64,000 bases of DNA from positions 6,158,793-6,222,792 of the forward strand of contig NZ_LJYW01000001.1 of the NCBI RefSeq assembly GCF_001305515.1, given 5' to 3'. Below the pieces are notes generated by a model. It had not been told where the DNA came from. It worked only from the letters and a program-made list of their open reading frames with translations, and did no database searches. The translations under genes were made by a program, and so were the position numbers. This DNA is from Prosthecodimorpha hirschii (GTDB lineage Bacteria > Pseudomonadota > Alphaproteobacteria > Rhizobiales > Ancalomicrobiaceae). Position 1 is the first letter of the stretch. Each line of letters begins with the position of its first letter. Below are positions 19,673 to 27,765 of this stretch, piece by piece.

Positions 19673-20659
19673 TCAGAGCCAGCCGCGGCGCTTGAACCAC
19701 CAGTAGGGGACGAAGGCCGACAGGACCATGGTGACCAGCGCGAAGGGGTAGCCGAAGGCCCATTTCAGCTCCGGCATGACCTCAAAATTCATGCCGTAGA
19801 CGGTGCCGACCAGGGTCGGCGGCAGGAACAGGACGGCGGCGACCGAGAACACCTTGATGATCGTGTTCTGCTCGACATTGATCAGGCCGAGGGTCGATTC
19901 GTGCAGATAGGCGACCTGCTGTTCGAGCTGGCCCTCATAAGTGGCGAGCGACTTGATGTCCCGGTCGACCGCCTTCAGCCGCACCGAGACGCCGTTCTTC
20001 ATCCACTCGGCACCGCCTTCGCGTACGAAGGGCACCAGCCGCCCGAAGGACAGGAGGCTCTCGCGCAGGATCGACAGCATCCGGTTCTTGCGACCGAGCA
20101 GGCGGATCAGGCGCTGCATGTCCGGCGCCGGTCTGGCCTTGCCGCTCTCGCGCACCTCATCGTCGTCGTAGAAGATCGTGTCCGAGATGGCGTTGAGATC
20201 GGTCGCGACCGCTTCCAGCACGTCGGCGATGCGCTCGATGAAGCTCTCCAGCAGGGTGACGAACAGCGCCGGCGCGGTCAGGGCCTCGTCGGCCTGCTTG
20301 CCGATGCGCGCCTCGATGGTGCGGAACGGCATCGGGTTGGAATAGCGCAGCGTCACGAAGTGGTTCTGCGACAGGAGGAAGGTGACTTCGGAGCGCCCGG
20401 GATGGCCCTCGGCGACGCCGTCGATGACCACCGCGGTCATCACCAGCGCGCCGCGTTCCGCGTAGAGGCGGGCCGATTCTTCGATCTCGGCCATTTCCTG
20501 ACGGGTCGGCAGGACGAGGCCCAGGATGGCCTCGACGGCATGCTCCTCCTCGCGGGTCGGATTGCACAGGTCGAGCCAGACGATGTCGCCGGTCCCGGCG
20601 GGACCGACGTCGTCGATGCGCTGGAGCCGGCCGGAGGCCAGCCGGTAGGTTTGGATCAT
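19673..20659 (-). CDS. corA: CorA-family magnesium/divalent cation transporter
   Basis: A 328-residue inner-membrane channel-like transporter for Mg2+ (also Co2+ and Ni2+ in this family). A soluble alpha/beta N-terminal domain (about 1-260) with a long stalk helix leads to two C-terminal transmembrane helices (about 268-288 and 300-320), joined by the selectivity loop with the signature YGMNFEVMPEL. The C-terminus is basic (WWFKRRGWL), as expected for the cytoplasmic ring. ATG at 20659 overlaps the stop of the small upstream gene by 4 bp, so the two are probably translated together. Confidence 0.95.
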   Translation of the reverse strand: MIQTYRLASGRLQRIDDVGPAGTGDIVWLDLCNPTREEEHAVEAILGLVLPTRQEMAEIEESARLYAERGALVMTAVVIDGVAEGHPGRSEVTFLLSQNHFVTLRYSNPMPFRTIEARIGKQADEALTAPALFVTLLESFIERIADVLEAVATDLNAISDTIFYDDDEVRESGKARPAPDMQRLIRLLGRKNRMLSILRESLLSFGRLVPFVREGGAEWMKNGVSVRLKAVDRDIKSLATYEGQLEQQVAYLHESTLGLINVEQNTIIKVFSVAAVLFLPPTLVGTVYGMNFEVMPELKWAFGYPFALVTMVLSAFVPYWWFKRRGWL

Positions 20660-20871
20660 TCGCCGTCTCTCTGCCCTGCATCCGTCACGACGGTGGCCGC
20701 GTGATGGGCCGACGGCGCAGCGCGCCAGCCGGCCGCGAAGGCGGCGACGTCGAGGGCGATGATCGGCCCGAAGACGACGGCAATGCAGAGGCAGAGAACG
20801 CGCCCGACATCTTTCATGTCGGCGCGGGATACGTCACGGCCCACGAGGCCGGCGAGGTCGGTGTTGGTCAT
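20656..20871 (-). CDS. Small hydrophobic protein upstream of corA
   Basis: A 71-residue product with one likely transmembrane helix (about 25-47, VLCLCIAVVFGPIIALDVAAFAAGW). It is unrecognised. The 4-bp overlap with corA suggests translational coupling, which is the main argument that it is expressed. It could be a leader or accessory peptide for the transporter, but that is inference. Confidence 0.5.
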   Translation of the reverse strand: MTNTDLAGLVGRDVSRADMKDVGRVLCLCIAVVFGPIIALDVAAFAAGWRAAPSAHHAATVVTDAGQRDGE

Positions 20872-21261
20872 CTCGGAACTCCTTCGGACGGCCGGGCGGC
20901 CGGTCCGGGAGCCCGATCAAACGATCCGGCGCCTGGTACCGTACCTGCGCGACGCGTCCTTAAGACTGTCGGGGTCGGAAGGCATAGGTTTCGTCAGTTC
21001 CTGTGGGGCCGCCGGACGCGCAAGGCGCGACGTGACGGTGAAGGCTACATGGTCCATAACGTGCGGCACGTCAAGCCCTTTCGAGGGTGCCGGCGAAGGG
21101 TTTCGGCAGCGCTGCCGAAGCCGTCCGCGGGCGCCGGCGCGGACCGGCCGCAAGGGCCCGGGATTGCACCGTTTTTCGGGCGGGCCGGCGGACCACGACG
21201 GCGGCCGGAGGTTACCGGACGCGACGGCCGGGGACGCGACCCGCGGCGCGCCCGCCGGGCG
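20872..21261. other. Intergenic region with a perfect 18-bp palindrome
   Basis: This 390 bp stretch lies between the corA leader gene and the GlcD-like gene (both minus strand). It holds an imperfect hairpin with CCCTTTCG (21076-21083) and CGAAGGG (21094-21100), followed at once by TTCGGCAGCGCTGCCGAA at 21102-21119, an uninterrupted 18-bp palindrome. These could be a terminator of the GlcD-like gene's upstream neighbour or a dimeric-regulator site for corA. I see no gene here. Confidence 0.5.
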
Positions 21262-22683
21262 TCAGATGAGCTTGCCGGGATTCATGATGCCGGCTGGATC
21301 GAAGGTCGCCTTGAGTCGGCGCATCATCGCGATGGCGACCGGCGGCTCGGTCTCCAGAAGCTCGGCCCGCTTCATGCGCCCGATGCCGTGCTCGGCCGAA
21401 ATCGAGCCGGATAGCGCGCGGACCACGTCGTGGACGGCCCTGTTCATGGTCGGGTAGAGGGCCAGGAAGGCGTCCTCGTCCCAGCCGGGCGGCTGCGCGG
21501 CGTTATAGTGCAGGTTGCCGTCGCCCATATGGCCGAAGCAGACCACGCGCGCGCCCGGGCAGACCGCCTCGACCGCCCGATCGGCCTCGCTGAGGAAGCG
21601 CGGCAGGTCGGCGACCGGCACGGCGATGTCGTGCTTGATCGAGGCGCCCTCGGGCTTCTGCGCCGCCACCAGGCTCTCGCGCAGGCGCCAGAAGGCGTCC
21701 GTCTGGGCGAGGCTGCCGGCAAGCGTGCCGTCGGCGACCAGTCCGCGTTCGAAGCCGGCCGTGGCGATCTCCTCGGCGAGCCCGCGCGCATCGTCCGCAG
21801 ACCGGCCGGACGAAATCTCCATCAGCACGTACCAGGGCTGCGGGCCTTCGAGCGGCAGGCGGTTGCCGGGGATGTGGCGCAGGGCGAAATCGACCGCGCG
21901 ATGCTGGATCAGTTCGAACGCGGTCAGCGCGCCGCCGGCGGCTGCGGTTGCGATCTCGAACAGCGCCAGGGCGTCGTCCGGCGTGGCGAGCCCGAACCAG
22001 GCCGTCTCGCGACCCTTGGGCGCCGGGAACAGGCGCAGCACCGCGGCGGTGATCACGCCGAGCGTGCCTTCGGCGCCGACGAACAGGTTCTTCAGATCGT
22101 AGCCGGTATTGTCCTTGCGCAGCTTGCGCAGGTCGTCGAGCACCTCGCCGGTCGGCAGGACGACCTCCAGTCCGAGGCACAGATCGCGCGCATTGCCGTA
22201 GGCGAGCACATTGGCGCCGCCGGCATTGGCGGCGAGGTTGCCGCCGATCTGGCAGGAGCCCTGCGAGCCGAGCGCGAGCGGAAAGATGCGGCCCTCCCGG
22301 TCCGCCGCCTCGCGCAGGCGCTGCAGGACGACGCCGGCCTCGGCGGTGACGGTGCCGGATTTCAGGTCGATCTCGCGGATGCGGTCGAGCCGGCCGAGCG
22401 ACAGCACGATCTCACCCCCGGAGCCGTCGGGCAACTGGCCGCCGACGAGGCCGGTATTGCCGCCCTGCGGCACGATCGGCGTGCCGGTTTCGGTTGCGAG
22501 CTTCAGGATGCGGGCGACCTCGGCGGTGCTGCCGGGCCGGAGCACCACGGGAGTGCGGCCGGAATAGAGGCCGCGCGGGTCGGTCGCGTAGACCGCGGTG
22601 GCGTCGGCGTCGCGCAGCGCGTGGCTCGGCCCGACGATCGCCGCGAAGGCATCGAGAACGGATTCGGCGACTGGGGCCGGCAT
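21262..22683 (-). CDS. FAD-binding oxidoreductase, GlcD/D-2-hydroxyacid dehydrogenase type
   Basis: A 473-residue flavoprotein of the FAD_binding_4/FAD-oxidase_C family that oxidises D-2-hydroxyacids (D-lactate, glycolate, D-2-hydroxyglutarate and the like). The FAD domain has VVLRPGSTAEVARIL, PIVPQGGNTGLVGG (about 70-83) and the QIGGNLAANAGG segment (about 145-156); the C-terminal domain carries the metal/substrate motif GHMGDGNLHYN and ends in SISAEHGIGRMKR and IMNPGKLI. Length fits single-subunit dehydrogenases. No GlcE or GlcF partner is adjacent. It is separated from the catabolic operon upstream by 215 nt with a strong hairpin, so it is likely a separate unit. Substrate is not determinable. 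Confidence 0.88.
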   Translation of the reverse strand: MPAPVAESVLDAFAAIVGPSHALRDADATAVYATDPRGLYSGRTPVVLRPGSTAEVARILKLATETGTPIVPQGGNTGLVGGQLPDGSGGEIVLSLGRLDRIREIDLKSGTVTAEAGVVLQRLREAADREGRIFPLALGSQGSCQIGGNLAANAGGANVLAYGNARDLCLGLEVVLPTGEVLDDLRKLRKDNTGYDLKNLFVGAEGTLGVITAAVLRLFPAPKGRETAWFGLATPDDALALFEIATAAAGGALTAFELIQHRAVDFALRHIPGNRLPLEGPQPWYVLMEISSGRSADDARGLAEEIATAGFERGLVADGTLAGSLAQTDAFWRLRESLVAAQKPEGASIKHDIAVPVADLPRFLSEADRAVEAVCPGARVVCFGHMGDGNLHYNAAQPPGWDEDAFLALYPTMNRAVHDVVRALSGSISAEHGIGRMKRAELLETEPPVAIAMMRRLKATFDPAGIMNPGKLI

Positions 22684-22750
22684 GGCGTCCGAGACTCCGG
22701 CAGACAGGGAACGGGGAGGGTCCGCGATCGATGTCCGGCACGCCAGCGGC

Positions 22751-22780
22751 GGGGGCGCGGGCGAGGGGACCCGCGCCCCC
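22751..22780 (-). terminator. Strong GC hairpin at the end of the catabolic operon
   Basis: GGGGGCGCGGG and CCCGCGCCCCC form a perfect 11-bp stem around an 8-nt loop. It lies downstream of the rhodanese gene and upstream of the GlcD-like gene. No T tract follows, so it may act as a rho-assisted or mRNA-stabilising 3' end. Confidence 0.5.
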
Positions 22781-22898
22781 AGGCCGCGTGTACGGGCACC
22801 CTGGGAGCGTCGGCGATCGGGGCGTGCACGGATGCGACGACCGGATCCGGGGGGCGGGCGGGGCTGCAGGGGCCGTCCGCCGCGCCGGCCCGGGCGGG

Positions 22899-23300
22899 TC
22901 AGGCCTTCGGCGGACGATGCTCGCGGGTGGCGACCGGCTGGCCGGCGCCCTTCCAGGCCGAGAAGCCGCCGCGCATGCTGGCCGCCTTCAGGCCCATCTC
23001 CTGCGCCACCTTGGCGGCGAGCAGCGAGCGCCAGCCCGATGCGCAGAAGAACACGAAGGTATGGTCGGCGGCGAAGGCCGGCTTGTGGTAGGGGCTTTCC
23101 GGGTCGATCCAGAATTCCAGCATGCCGCGCGGGGCGTGCATGGCGCCCGCGATGGTGCCGTCGCGCTCCAGTTCGCGCACGTCGCGGATGTCGACCAGCG
23201 TGACCGCGTCGTCCGGCCCGTAGCCGGCGACATCGGCGATCTCGACCGAACGCACGACGGCGTCGGCCTCGGCGAGCAGGTCCTTGTAGCCCTTGGCCAT
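22899..23300 (-). CDS. Rhodanese-like sulfurtransferase
   Basis: A 133-residue single-domain rhodanese. The domain has VTLVDIRDVRELERDGTI (about 34-51), the GAMHAPRGMLEFW segment and the active loop FFCASGWRS with the catalytic Cys near residue 90; the loop CASGWRS is the usual six-residue cradle. It would carry persulfide sulfur to an acceptor such as cyanide, a thiol or a cofactor pathway. It is the last gene of the ten-gene operon and begins 2 nt after the AhpD-like gene, which together with the molybdoenzyme hints at sulfur chemistry. Confidence 0.88.
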   Translation of the reverse strand: MAKGYKDLLAEADAVVRSVEIADVAGYGPDDAVTLVDIRDVRELERDGTIAGAMHAPRGMLEFWIDPESPYHKPAFAADHTFVFFCASGWRSLLAAKVAQEMGLKAASMRGGFSAWKGAGQPVATREHRPPKA

Positions 23301-23302
23301 GG

Positions 23303-23866
23303 TCAGCGTCCCATCGCGTAGAATTCGTCGTTCGGGCGCATCGCCGTCACGTTGGCAAGGCGGTTCGACATGGCGAAGAAGGAGGCGATGGCGGCGATGT
23401 CCCACACGTCTTCGTCGGTGAAGCCATGCGCCTTGACGGCGGCGAAGTCGGCATCGCCGACCTCTTCGGCCTTGCGCGAGACCTTCATGGCGAAGTCGAG
23501 CATCGCGGTCTGGCGCGGGGTGATGTCGGCCTTGCGGTAGTTGATCGCGACCTGGTCGGCGATCTGGGGATTCTTGGCGCGGATGCGCAGGATCGCGCCA
23601 TGGGCGACGACGCAATACTGGCACTGGTTGGCGTTCGAGGTGGCGACCACGATCATCTCGCGCTCGGCCTTGGTGATCGGGCCGGGCTTGTCCATCAGGG
23701 CGTCGTGATAGGCGAAGAAGGCGCGGAACTCGTCGGGCCGGTGGGCGAGCGTCAGGAAGACGTTCGGCACGAAGCCGGACTTCTCCTGCACGGCCAGGAT
23801 GCGGCTGCGGATGTCCTCGGGCAGGTCGGCGATCTCGGGGACCGGGAAGCGGCTGACGGCGGGCAT
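23303..23866 (-). CDS. Peroxidase-related (AhpD/carboxymuconolactone decarboxylase-like) protein
   Basis: A 187-residue all-helical protein of the AhpD-like superfamily, uncharacterised peroxidase-related branch. The redox motif is QCQYCVVAH, with CxxC about 82-85 and a nearby His that in AhpD forms the proton relay. The family normally oligomerises and reduces peroxides or disulfides. It sits between the molybdoenzyme (21 nt upstream) and rhodanese (2 nt downstream), so it may protect or regenerate those enzymes; this is inference. Confidence 0.88.
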   Translation of the reverse strand: MPAVSRFPVPEIADLPEDIRSRILAVQEKSGFVPNVFLTLAHRPDEFRAFFAYHDALMDKPGPITKAEREMIVVATSNANQCQYCVVAHGAILRIRAKNPQIADQVAINYRKADITPRQTAMLDFAMKVSRKAEEVGDADFAAVKAHGFTDEDVWDIAAIASFFAMSNRLANVTAMRPNDEFYAMGR

Positions 23867-23887
23867 GGGGTTTCCTCTTCGTTGATC

Positions 23888-26194
23888 TTATTCGGCAGCC
23901 TGGGCGGCGAGGCCCTCGGCATAGGCCTCGAAGGCATCGGGCGCGGTCGCCGCATAGGGCTCGACATAGACCAGGCAGGTATGCGCCGAGCAGCCCTGGC
24001 CGAAGCTGGAGGTCGGGATGTCGGGCGTCAGGATGTTGGGATTGCCGGCGATGTCGAGCCCGCTATTGCCGTGCGGCGTCAGCCAGGCCCCGGTCGGCAG
24101 CACCACGACGCCGGGGCGGACCGTCTCGGCATGCGTGGCGGTGGCGAGGCACGCGCCGCGCTCGTTCCAGAGCCGGATGGTCGAGCCGTCGGCGATGGCG
24201 AGCCGGTCGGCATCGGCCGGATTGAGCCGGGCCTGCTCGCGTCCGCCGCGCTTCAGCGCACGGCTTGCCGGGCCGGTCTCCAACTGGCTGTGCAGACGCC
24301 CGGCGGGCTGGTGCGAGACCAGATGGAACTGGTTCGGCGCCTCGGCCTTGCCGAGCCACTCGTAGGGCTCCAGCCAGGCCGGGTGGGCCGGGCAATCCGC
24401 ATAGCCGAGCCGGTCGAGCAGGTCGCTGCCGAGCACGATCCGGCCGCTTTCGGTCGGCAGGGCGTGGGCGGCGGGATCCTCGCGGAAGGCGGCCAGATAG
24501 GTATGGTTGTCCTTGACCGGGAAGCGGGCATGGCCGGCCTCCCAGAAGGCGTCGAAATCCGGCATCTCGAAGCCGAGGCGTGCGGCCGCGTCCTGCCGGC
24601 TGTCCTCGTAGAGGACGCGCAGCCAGTCCATCTCGCCGCGGCCCTCCGTGAAGCCGTCGCCGACGCCGAGTTCGCCCGCGATCATCGAGAAGATGTCGAA
24701 ATCCGACCGCGACCGGCCGAGCGGGGCGATCGCCTGCTTCATCGCGAAGACGAAATCGGAGCGGCGGTTGCCGGCGATGTCGTTGCGCTCGATCGAGCTG
24801 GTCGCCGGCAGCACGATGTCGGCGCGCCGGGCGGTCGCGGTCCAGTTCGGGTCCTGGACGACGATCGTCTCGGGCCGGGTCCAGGCCTCGGCGAGGCGGT
24901 TGAGGTCCTGGTGATGGTGGTAGGGATTGCCGCCGGCCCAGTAGACCATGCGCGTATCCGGATAGTGCCGCGTCTCGCCCTGGTAGGTGAAGGCGGCGCC
25001 CGGCTGGAGCAGCATGTCGGTGATGCGGGCGACCGGAATGAAGCTGTCGATCGGCCGCTTCAGCTGCGGCACGGCCGGCGACTTCGCCATGGCGAAGGGT
25101 GCCCCGACGCCGCCGAGCGAGCCGTAGCCGACGCCGCCGCCGGGCAGGCCGATCTGGCCGATGATGGCCGCGAGCCCGAGCGCGGCCCAGAAGGGCTGTT
25201 CGCCGTGATGGGCGCGCTGCAGCGCCCAGCTGACGGTGATCATGCTGCGGGTCGCCAGCATCTGGCCGGCGAGGTCGGCGATGGACTGCCGGTCGAGCCC
25301 GGTGATCTCGGCCGCCCAGGCGGCATCCTTGACGGTGCCGTCTTGCGTGCCGGTCAGATAGGCGAGGAACCGGTCGCTGCCCGAACAGCAGCGTTCCAGG
25401 AAGTCGCGGTCGTGCCGGCCGGCCTTCACGATCTCGCCGGCGAGGCCGATCATCAGGGCCGCGTCGGTGTTCGGGCGGATCGGCCACCATTCGGCGCCGA
25501 CCCAGTCGGGAATGTCGTCGCGCAGCGGCGAGACCAGCACGACGCGCACCCCGCGCTCGGCGAGGCGCCGGAGATGGCCTTCGAGGGTGTGGGTGCCGAG
25601 CCCGCCGGCCTCGTTCTGGGCCGTGCGCGGCGACAGCGCCCCGAACACCACCAGCGTCTCGGTATGTTCGGCGATGGTGTCGAGCGTGTTGGCCTTGCCG
25701 CCGCAGGCATCGTCGCTGCCGAGCGTGTGGCGCAGGATCACCGGGCCGGCGGCGATGCTGTAGGTGTCGACATGGCCGGTATAGCCGCCGGCGAGGTTGA
25801 GCATCCGCTTCAGGAGCGACGGCGCGTGATGGAACCGGCCGCAACTGGTCCAGCCGTAGGAGCCGCCGAAGATCGAGGCCGGCCCGAAGCTCTCGCCGAC
25901 GCGGCGGATTTCGCCGGCCACCAGCGCCGCCGCCTCGTCCCAGGAGACCGCCACGAAGCGATCGCTGCCGCGGCCGGTCCGGTCGCTGCCCTCTCGGCTG
26001 CGCAGCCAGCCTTCGCGCACCATCGGTTGCAGGATGCGCCGTTCCGGCGCGGACCATTCCTTGACCGACTGAATGATCGAAGACGGCGCCGGATCCTGCT
26101 CGAAAGGCTCGACGCCGACGATCGCGCCGTCCTCGACCAGGATCGAATAGGCGCCCCAATGGGAGCAGTGCGGCACGCGCCGGATGGTGGCCAT
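23888..26194 (-). CDS. Molybdopterin oxidoreductase, BisC/TorA type
   Basis: A 768-residue molybdenum enzyme of the DMSO reductase family, closest in look to biotin-sulfoxide/TMAO reductases. There is no 4Fe-4S Cys motif at the N-terminus. The Mo ligand is probably Ser112 in IFGGSYGWTSCGR, as in BisC and TorA. Other landmarks are VDTYSIAAGPVILRHTLGS, VYWAGGNPYHHHQDLNRL and the cofactor-binding C-terminal domain with SHQPAGRLHSQL and GNPNILTPD. No Tat leader is visible, so it should be cytoplasmic like BisC and reduce an S- or N-oxide, or act in the oxidative direction. ATG at 26194 follows GAAGGA. It lies 11 nt after the TPP-enzyme gene, inside the large operon. Confidence 0.92.
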   Translation of the reverse strand: MATIRRVPHCSHWGAYSILVEDGAIVGVEPFEQDPAPSSIIQSVKEWSAPERRILQPMVREGWLRSREGSDRTGRGSDRFVAVSWDEAAALVAGEIRRVGESFGPASIFGGSYGWTSCGRFHHAPSLLKRMLNLAGGYTGHVDTYSIAAGPVILRHTLGSDDACGGKANTLDTIAEHTETLVVFGALSPRTAQNEAGGLGTHTLEGHLRRLAERGVRVVLVSPLRDDIPDWVGAEWWPIRPNTDAALMIGLAGEIVKAGRHDRDFLERCCSGSDRFLAYLTGTQDGTVKDAAWAAEITGLDRQSIADLAGQMLATRSMITVSWALQRAHHGEQPFWAALGLAAIIGQIGLPGGGVGYGSLGGVGAPFAMAKSPAVPQLKRPIDSFIPVARITDMLLQPGAAFTYQGETRHYPDTRMVYWAGGNPYHHHQDLNRLAEAWTRPETIVVQDPNWTATARRADIVLPATSSIERNDIAGNRRSDFVFAMKQAIAPLGRSRSDFDIFSMIAGELGVGDGFTEGRGEMDWLRVLYEDSRQDAAARLGFEMPDFDAFWEAGHARFPVKDNHTYLAAFREDPAAHALPTESGRIVLGSDLLDRLGYADCPAHPAWLEPYEWLGKAEAPNQFHLVSHQPAGRLHSQLETGPASRALKRGGREQARLNPADADRLAIADGSTIRLWNERGACLATATHAETVRPGVVVLPTGAWLTPHGNSGLDIAGNPNILTPDIPTSSFGQGCSAHTCLVYVEPYAATAPDAFEAYAEGLAAQAAE

Positions 26195-26205
26195 GGGACT
26201 GTCCT

Positions 26206-27765
26206 TCAGATGACGGCTTCGATGAGGAAGGGACCTGGGCGACGGCAGGCCGCGGCCAGGATGTCGTCGAAGGCCTCGGCGCTGTCGGCGCGCGCGGCCT
26301 CGACGCCCATGCCGGCGGCGAGCTTGACCCAGTCGAGCGCGGGGTCGTCGAGATCGAGCATGCGCGAGGCGTTGCGGCCGGGCTTGCCGGCGCCGACCTT
26401 GGTCAGCTCGCCGTGCAGGATGGCGTAGCGTCGGTTGGCGAAGACGATGGTGATCACGTCGAGCCGCTCGCGCGCCTGGGTCCACAGACCCTGCACCGTA
26501 TACATGCCGCTGCCGTCGGCCTGCAGGGTGACGACCTTGCGGCCCGGGCAGGCGATCGCCGCGCCGGTGGCGAGCGGGATGCCGATGCCGATCGCCCCGC
26601 CGGTCAATTGCAGGAAGTCGTGCGGTTCCGCGCCGGCGGTGGAGCGGAAGAAGTCGCGGCCGGAGGAGACCGATTCGTCGCAGACGATCGCCTCGGCCGG
26701 CATGTGGCGGGCGAGCGCCAGCGCGATGGCGTCGGGCGTCAAGGCGCCGTGGACCGCATCGGGACGCTGGCGCGCCGCGAGGCGCGGGGCGGCGGTGCCG
26801 AGTTCGGCTGCGAGCGCCTCGACCGCGGCGCCGAGATCGCCGTCCGGCGCGGCCAGTTCGATCACGCGGCAGCCCTCGGGCAGCATGCTGCTCGGCTTGC
26901 CCGGATAGGCGAAGAAGCCGACCGGGGCCTTGGCGCCGACGAGCACGACCAGATCGGTCTCGGCGAAGCCGGCGACGGCCTGGTCGACCACATAGGCGAC
27001 GCGGTCGACCGCGACGCGGCCGGCGCCGCGCTGCATGCGCCCGTTCGACTGCTGCGCCATGATGCAGGCGCCGGTCTTGGCGCCGATCCCGTCGAGAAGC
27101 CGCAGCGGCGCGTCGCGCAGCGCCGGGCCGGTCGCCAGGATGGTCGGCCGCCGCGCGGCACGGATCGCCTCGGCGGCCGCGCGGATCAGCGCCGGATCGG
27201 GTGCGGCGGGCCGGGGCAGGGCGATCGCGGCCGGACGGGCGGCGGTGGCGGTCGCGTTCCAGGCGGCGTCGGCCGGCAGGATCAGGGTGGCGATGCCGCC
27301 GGGCGCCGTGCGGGCGGCGCGGATCGCGGCTTCGGTGGCGGCACCGACGCCGTCGGCGGTCTCGGCGCGGCCGACCCAATGCGACATCGGGCGGGCGAGC
27401 GATTCGATATCCGAGGTCAGCGGCGCGTCGAAGGCGAGATGGTAGGTGGCATGGTCGCCGACCACATTGACCATCGGGGTCCGCGCGCGGCGGGCATTGT
27501 GCAGATTGGCGAGGCCGTTGGCGAGGCCGGGGCCGAGATGCAGCAGGGTGGCGGCGGGCTTGTCGGCCATGCGCGCATAGCCGTCGGCCGCCCCGGTGAC
27601 GACGCCCTCGAACAGGCCGAGCACGCAGCGCATGCGCGGCTGCCGGTCGAGCGCGGCGACGAAATGCATCTCCGAGGTGCCGGGATTGGCGAAGCAGACG
27701 TCGATGTCGTTGGCGAGCAGCGTCTCGCACAGGAGATCGGCGCCGTTGGGTGCTTGCGTAGTCAC
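26206..27765 (-). CDS. Thiamine pyrophosphate enzyme, acetolactate synthase/benzoylformate decarboxylase-like
   Basis: A 519-residue TPP enzyme with three domains: N-terminal PYR domain with the activating Glu53 in LGLFEGVVTGAADGYARM, a central domain, and the C-terminal PP domain with TPP/Mg motif QADGSGMYT...NRRYAIL. The annotated reaction (decarboxylation or carboligation of a 2-oxoacid) is not fixed by sequence; it is similar in look to stand-alone 'large subunit-like' proteins that are not true acetolactate synthases, and no small regulatory subunit is nearby. The start is GTG at 27763-27765, which overlaps the stop of the kinase gene as GTGA and has GGAAGGG upstream. Its product may feed or drain the aldolase/dehydrogenase steps. 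Confidence 0.88.
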   Translation of the reverse strand: MTTQAPNGADLLCETLLANDIDVCFANPGTSEMHFVAALDRQPRMRCVLGLFEGVVTGAADGYARMADKPAATLLHLGPGLANGLANLHNARRARTPMVNVVGDHATYHLAFDAPLTSDIESLARPMSHWVGRAETADGVGAATEAAIRAARTAPGGIATLILPADAAWNATATAARPAAIALPRPAAPDPALIRAAAEAIRAARRPTILATGPALRDAPLRLLDGIGAKTGACIMAQQSNGRMQRGAGRVAVDRVAYVVDQAVAGFAETDLVVLVGAKAPVGFFAYPGKPSSMLPEGCRVIELAAPDGDLGAAVEALAAELGTAAPRLAARQRPDAVHGALTPDAIALALARHMPAEAIVCDESVSSGRDFFRSTAGAEPHDFLQLTGGAIGIGIPLATGAAIACPGRKVVTLQADGSGMYTVQGLWTQARERLDVITIVFANRRYAILHGELTKVGAGKPGRNASRMLDLDDPALDWVKLAAGMGVEAARADSAEAFDDILAAACRRPGPFLIEAVI

